64,000 nucleotides of DNA, taken from positions 1 through 64,000 of the forward strand of contig JAMLGI010000007.1 in assembly GCA_023958085.1 (NCBI GenBank). Direction: 5' to 3'. How positions within the stretch are numbered: the stretch's first letter is position 1; the number at the start of each line of letters is the position of its first letter. This DNA comes from Solirubrobacterales bacterium. Its GTDB lineage: Bacteria > Actinomycetota > Thermoleophilia > Solirubrobacterales > 70-9. Shown in pieces: positions 61,601-64,000 of the stretch. A program made the translations under genes and the position numbers. The notes beneath the pieces were generated by a model, which was given only the letters and a program-made list of their open reading frames with translations, made no database searches and was not told the DNA's origin.

Positions 61601-63335
61601 CGCCGCCACCGGTGTCGGCTGGAGCTGCACGATCAACGGCCAGACTGTGACCTGCGAACGTGACCAGGCCCTGGCGGCCGGTGCGAGCGCCGGCCAGATC
61701 TCGATCGAGGTCCGGCCGACCGCCGCCGCGTTCGCCCCCGGTGAGACGACGGCGACGGTGAGCAACAGCGCCACGGTTGCCACCGAGTACGACTCGAACC
61801 CGGCCAACGACCAGGTCAGCGACCAAATCGATCTGGTCGCGGTCGATGCCCTGATCGGGATTGACGGACCGGACCAGGTGACGGTCGGCGAGAACATGGA
61901 ATGGCATCTGATCGTCCAGAACCAGGGGTCCGCTGCGACCCGCGGGACGATCCGGGTCACCGACGTCCTGCCGGACGGTTTCAGCCCCCGCAACTCGGAT
62001 GGCGACGGCTGGGTCTGCAGCACGGCTGGATCGGTGGTGACCTGTGACACCAACGCCGAGATCGCGCCGGGCGGGGTGCTTCCCCGCCTGACGGTTCGGG
62101 CCCGGGTCGGTGCCGACGCGGCCGCCCAGGTGAGCAACCAGGCCGGCGTGAGCGCGGCCGGCGACGTGATCGCCGGCAACAACGAGGTCTCCTTCGACAC
62201 GGATGTGACCGCCGCGCCCGATCTCGCGGTCGAGCTCGAGTCCCGTGCCCCGGCCTTCCGGGTCGGCAGAACCGGCGGCTACGAGCTGCGGGTGAAGAAC
62301 GTCGGCAGCAGTCCGGCCGGGGGACCGGTCGAGCTGACGATCGACCTGCCGGCCGGGGCGAGCTTCGCCGGACTCGACCACGGCCAGGGCTGGACCTGCG
62401 ACGACAGCGTTGCCGGCGAGGTCACCTGCCGGCGCAACTCCCCGATCGAGCCCGACCAGATCTCCGCGCTCGGCTTCCGGCTCGCGTTCGGCAAGTCGGT
62501 TGCGGACACGATCACGGTCACCGCATCACTGACCGCTCCGACTGACGGCAATGCCGCCAACGACGAGGCGTCGGCCACCGACCCGGTGAACCGGATCGAC
62601 CTCGCCCTGACCAGGGTCGCCCAGGGCGCCTGGACCAAGGCCGGAACCGGCCGCTACACGCTCGACGTGAAGAACGCGGGGACTGCCGCCACCGACGGAC
62701 CGGTGACGATCACCGAAACCCTGCCCTACGGCGCCACCCTGAAATCGGCATCCGGCAGCGGCTGGAGCTGCCAGGTGGACAGGCGCCTGCTGGAATGCGT
62801 CAACCCGGGGCCGATCGCCCCGGGCGCCACCTCCCGGCTCGAGATCGAGCTCGACCTCGCCCGTCAGGCGACCTCCCCGGTTGCCGCGACCTCCGCGGTG
62901 GCCACCGACGGGGACGTCAACCCGGCCAACGACACCGCCACCGAACGGATCGAGCTGGCCGGGGCGAACCCGGCAGCGCCGGGCCGCGCCACCTTCAGGT
63001 CCGGCAAGGCCCCGATCACCTCGAGCGGCGTGATCACGGTCTGGATGAGTTGCCCGGCCGGGGCGGCCGGGAAGTGCCGCGGCATCCTTTCACTGAAAAC
63101 CGCCGGCAAGATCAGAATCCGGAAGGTCGGCCGCAAGTACCGCAAGGGAAAGATCAGCCTGGGCAAGGGTCCGTACGTGATCGCCCCGGGCCGGAGTGTT
63201 CCGGTCCAGGTTCCGATCAGCAGGAAGGCACTCAAGGCGATGAAGCTGAACCGCACGGTCAAGGTGATTGCCACGGCGACCGGTGAGGGCGTGAGCAAGA
63301 GCCTTGCCCGGATCACGATCAGGAGAACCCGATGA
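58641..63335 (+). CDS. Giant secreted protein with PKD and nine DUF11 repeats
   Basis: 1564 aa. Signal peptide (RWLAPLGLAFLLAFGLAGSAAAQ), an N-terminal beta domain, one PKD domain (ATYRWDFTNDGTID), then nine DUF11-type repeats, each with a VTDVLPxGLxF-like strand, a Cys pair (WSC..TCD) and NPANDxxxD ends. A basic C-terminal domain (KYRKGKISLGKGP) closes it. Comparable proteins form surface fibres or adhesins. Coupled to genes on both sides. Confidence 0.75.
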   Translation: MNRALRWLAPLGLAFLLAFGLAGSAAAQKVGNPGTFNFKVDSGLMKVKTQEFPFDDAQNINFNGTVDQNGNINIPTMTFPTFPISASGFNLTVYINVVGPTTGTINPMTGAASLRLKVWIKIDGVPLGGGCRIASAGSPVDVNALITGTSAFGQNTRTGVPYNLSTGKVTLVNATFGVPASSDCGPAGGTVDSTVGLPSPAGNNQAEFNITTTPKLTRGINPALSATPATGTAPFSTTLNASASTVAAGPATYRWDFTNDGTIDQTTSTPTANHTYTVGGTPTARVVVVDSDGDSAETTTQLTVNAYPDLGISAAHNGSFRVGNTETYRINLQNAGYAATSGPVNVTSTLPAGLTYDSVTGAGWGCSASGQDLTCSRSASIPVGGNASELGVNVDVGAAARPSVTPTFTVQAAGDNGPGNNSAADPTQVTATDLRLNLSHSVHAIKVGADPANLIELSAENVGDAATVGPTVIEDVLPAGLTPDSASGNGWSCVINGQTVTCTRSAAIAPGETTDPITLAVSGVLDPGVLGVTVNNQATVTAADDVDSANDTATDPTLILDGQDVGITKSHLGEFTAGQQEHYSISVENYGTDPTTGTTTVTDVLPNGLTFVAADGGPDWSCSESLGTVTCDHSAPLGAGDTAPPIDLTVAVGVAAIPAVTNTATVATPDDPNPANDSSSDVTVVKAIDLEVVKTHAGVIRVGKETTYTLAVRNAGDSPTNGVSTVTDVLPAGLTFVSADGGPDWSCSENLGTVTCDHAGVLAPGQSATGIELKVAVGPAAAPAVTNTATVATDDDFNPANDSTSDTADAIDADTAVSIGRTGTFRPGQTGTYQVTVRNEGSVPTANQTGVEVSLGNGLTFDSVTGSGWNCTESGGIVNCDRPAPLAGDTTAPAIRIKVAVGAGAVPTTTTTVNATTVGDRYTPNDVASDTATVTAPDLVITTAHEMPPYRDGDSGNVTHRVENGGTGATTGPITVTDTLPNGIDPIAATGVGWSCTINGQTVTCERDQALAAGASAGQISIEVRPTAAAFAPGETTATVSNSATVATEYDSNPANDQVSDQIDLVAVDALIGIDGPDQVTVGENMEWHLIVQNQGSAATRGTIRVTDVLPDGFSPRNSDGDGWVCSTAGSVVTCDTNAEIAPGGVLPRLTVRARVGADAAAQVSNQAGVSAAGDVIAGNNEVSFDTDVTAAPDLAVELESRAPAFRVGRTGGYELRVKNVGSSPAGGPVELTIDLPAGASFAGLDHGQGWTCDDSVAGEVTCRRNSPIEPDQISALGFRLAFGKSVADTITVTASLTAPTDGNAANDEASATDPVNRIDLALTRVAQGAWTKAGTGRYTLDVKNAGTAATDGPVTITETLPYGATLKSASGSGWSCQVDRRLLECVNPGPIAPGATSRLEIELDLARQATSPVAATSAVATDGDVNPANDTATERIELAGANPAAPGRATFRSGKAPITSSGVITVWMSCPAGAAGKCRGILSLKTAGKIRIRKVGRKYRKGKISLGKGPYVIAPGRSVPVQVPISRKALKAMKLNRTVKVIATATGEGVSKSLARITIRRTR

Positions 63336-64000
63336 ACCGCACCGAAGACCACCGGAACCGGAAAGTGAAACGGACCTTGACGACGATGAAGGGTGACCGG
63401 GTGATCAGGCGGACAGTTCTGGCCGGGATTACGGCGATCCTGCTCGGGTTCGGGTTCACCGCGCCCGCCCTGGCGACCGTCCCCGGAAACAACGGCCTGA
63501 TCGCCTTCTCCTCGACCCGGGACGGCAACGCCGAGATCTACACGGCAACCCGCACCGGCGTGACCGTTGAGCGGCTGACCAACGACGCTGCCGCCGACAC
63601 CCACCCCGCCTTCTCGCCGAACGGCGCGAAGATCGCCTTCACCAGCGACCGTGACGGCGACCGGGAGATCTACGTGATGGATGCCGACGGGACCAACCCG
63701 ACCCGGATCACCAACAACGTCGGGGATGACATGGATGCCACCTGGTCCCCGGACGGGACCCGGCTGGCGATCCGCCGCGACATCGGCAGCAACAACGAGA
63801 TCTTCCTGGTCGACGCGGCCGACGGCGGCAACCCGGTCAACCTGACCAACGACGCCGCCAGCGATTTCGAACCGGAGTTCTCCCCCGACGGCAGCAGGAT
63901 CGCCTTCCAGCGCTACACCTCCGGCGTCGGCGTCGGCTTCGGCAACGAGGTGATGCTGATGGACGCCGACGGTTCCAACCAGGTCAACCTGACCGGCAAC
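63332..64000 (+). CDS. TolB-like beta-propeller protein (5' part)
   Basis: Partial, 223 codons before the window ends. After a signal segment (RRTVLAGITAILLGFGFTAPALA) come WD40/TolB-like PD40 blades: GLIAFSSTRDGNAEIYT, HPAFSPNGAKIAFTSDRDGD, ATWSPDGTRLAIRRD and EPEFSPDGSRIAFQR. ATG overlaps the previous stop (ATGA), so the three secreted proteins form an operon. Confidence 0.8.
   Translation, partial: MNRTEDHRNRKVKRTLTTMKGDRVIRRTVLAGITAILLGFGFTAPALATVPGNNGLIAFSSTRDGNAEIYTATRTGVTVERLTNDAAADTHPAFSPNGAKIAFTSDRDGDREIYVMDADGTNPTRITNNVGDDMDATWSPDGTRLAIRRDIGSNNEIFLVDAADGGNPVNLTNDAASDFEPEFSPDGSRIAFQRYTSGVGVGFGNEVMLMDADGSNQVNLTGN

Overview
The window is high-GC, densely packed actinobacterial chromosome. 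Gene content suggests class Thermoleophilia (Solirubrobacterales-like): a complete-looking 14-subunit-type complex I operon, an adenosylcobalamin-dependent ribonucleotide reductase with NrdR, YqhA, a PspC-type stress sensor, a LAL-type LuxR regulator, and very large secreted proteins built from CxLDGG-type and DUF11 repeats. That placement is an inference from gene families; no rRNA or marker phylogeny is available here.

Layout. 1-14050: nuoC (3' part) to nuoN, all on + with 4-base or similar overlaps, one transcription unit for proton-pumping NADH:quinone oxidoreductase. nuoC and nuoG carry in-frame blocks of palindromic repeat DNA. 14051-26600: housekeeping and accessory genes (YqhA, AEC transporter, YbbN-like thioredoxin, PLP desulfhydrase, tandem lipoproteins, VOC protein, double-domain ThyX, GH114, HAD phosphatase, asparaginase, CsoR, M15 peptidase), with three families of intergenic palindromes. 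26600-31260: nrdR-nrdJ, where NrdJ holds a LAGLIDADG intein placed directly before the catalytic cysteine. 31355-38440: TrhA, an alpha/beta hydrolase, two VapBC modules, two YbjN-like proteins, RsgA and a URO-D family protein. 38441-44600: an accessory stretch bounded by two copies of a ~238-bp repeat that contains a tRNA 3' half; it holds a LAL regulator, small genes and, just outside copy 2, a lower-GC TIGR04255-type two-gene cassette. 44621-50040: TatA, PgsA, a frameshifted FolE2, a sigma factor, threonine aldolase, tRNA-Tyr and a damaged AbiEi/DUF559 gene. 50419-53746: a three-gene operon with a PspC membrane protein, a PspC-histidine kinase (probable CTG start) and a LuxR response regulator. 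53857-64000: a MerR regulator and an operon of giant secreted proteins running off the end.

Main points worth a second look: palindromic elements domesticated as protein loops in two complex I subunits; a tandem ThyX whose two domains keep complementary halves of the signature motif; the intein at the thiyl cysteine; the tRNA-half repeats; the TIGR04255 pair; and the several palindrome families, one in tandem pairs.
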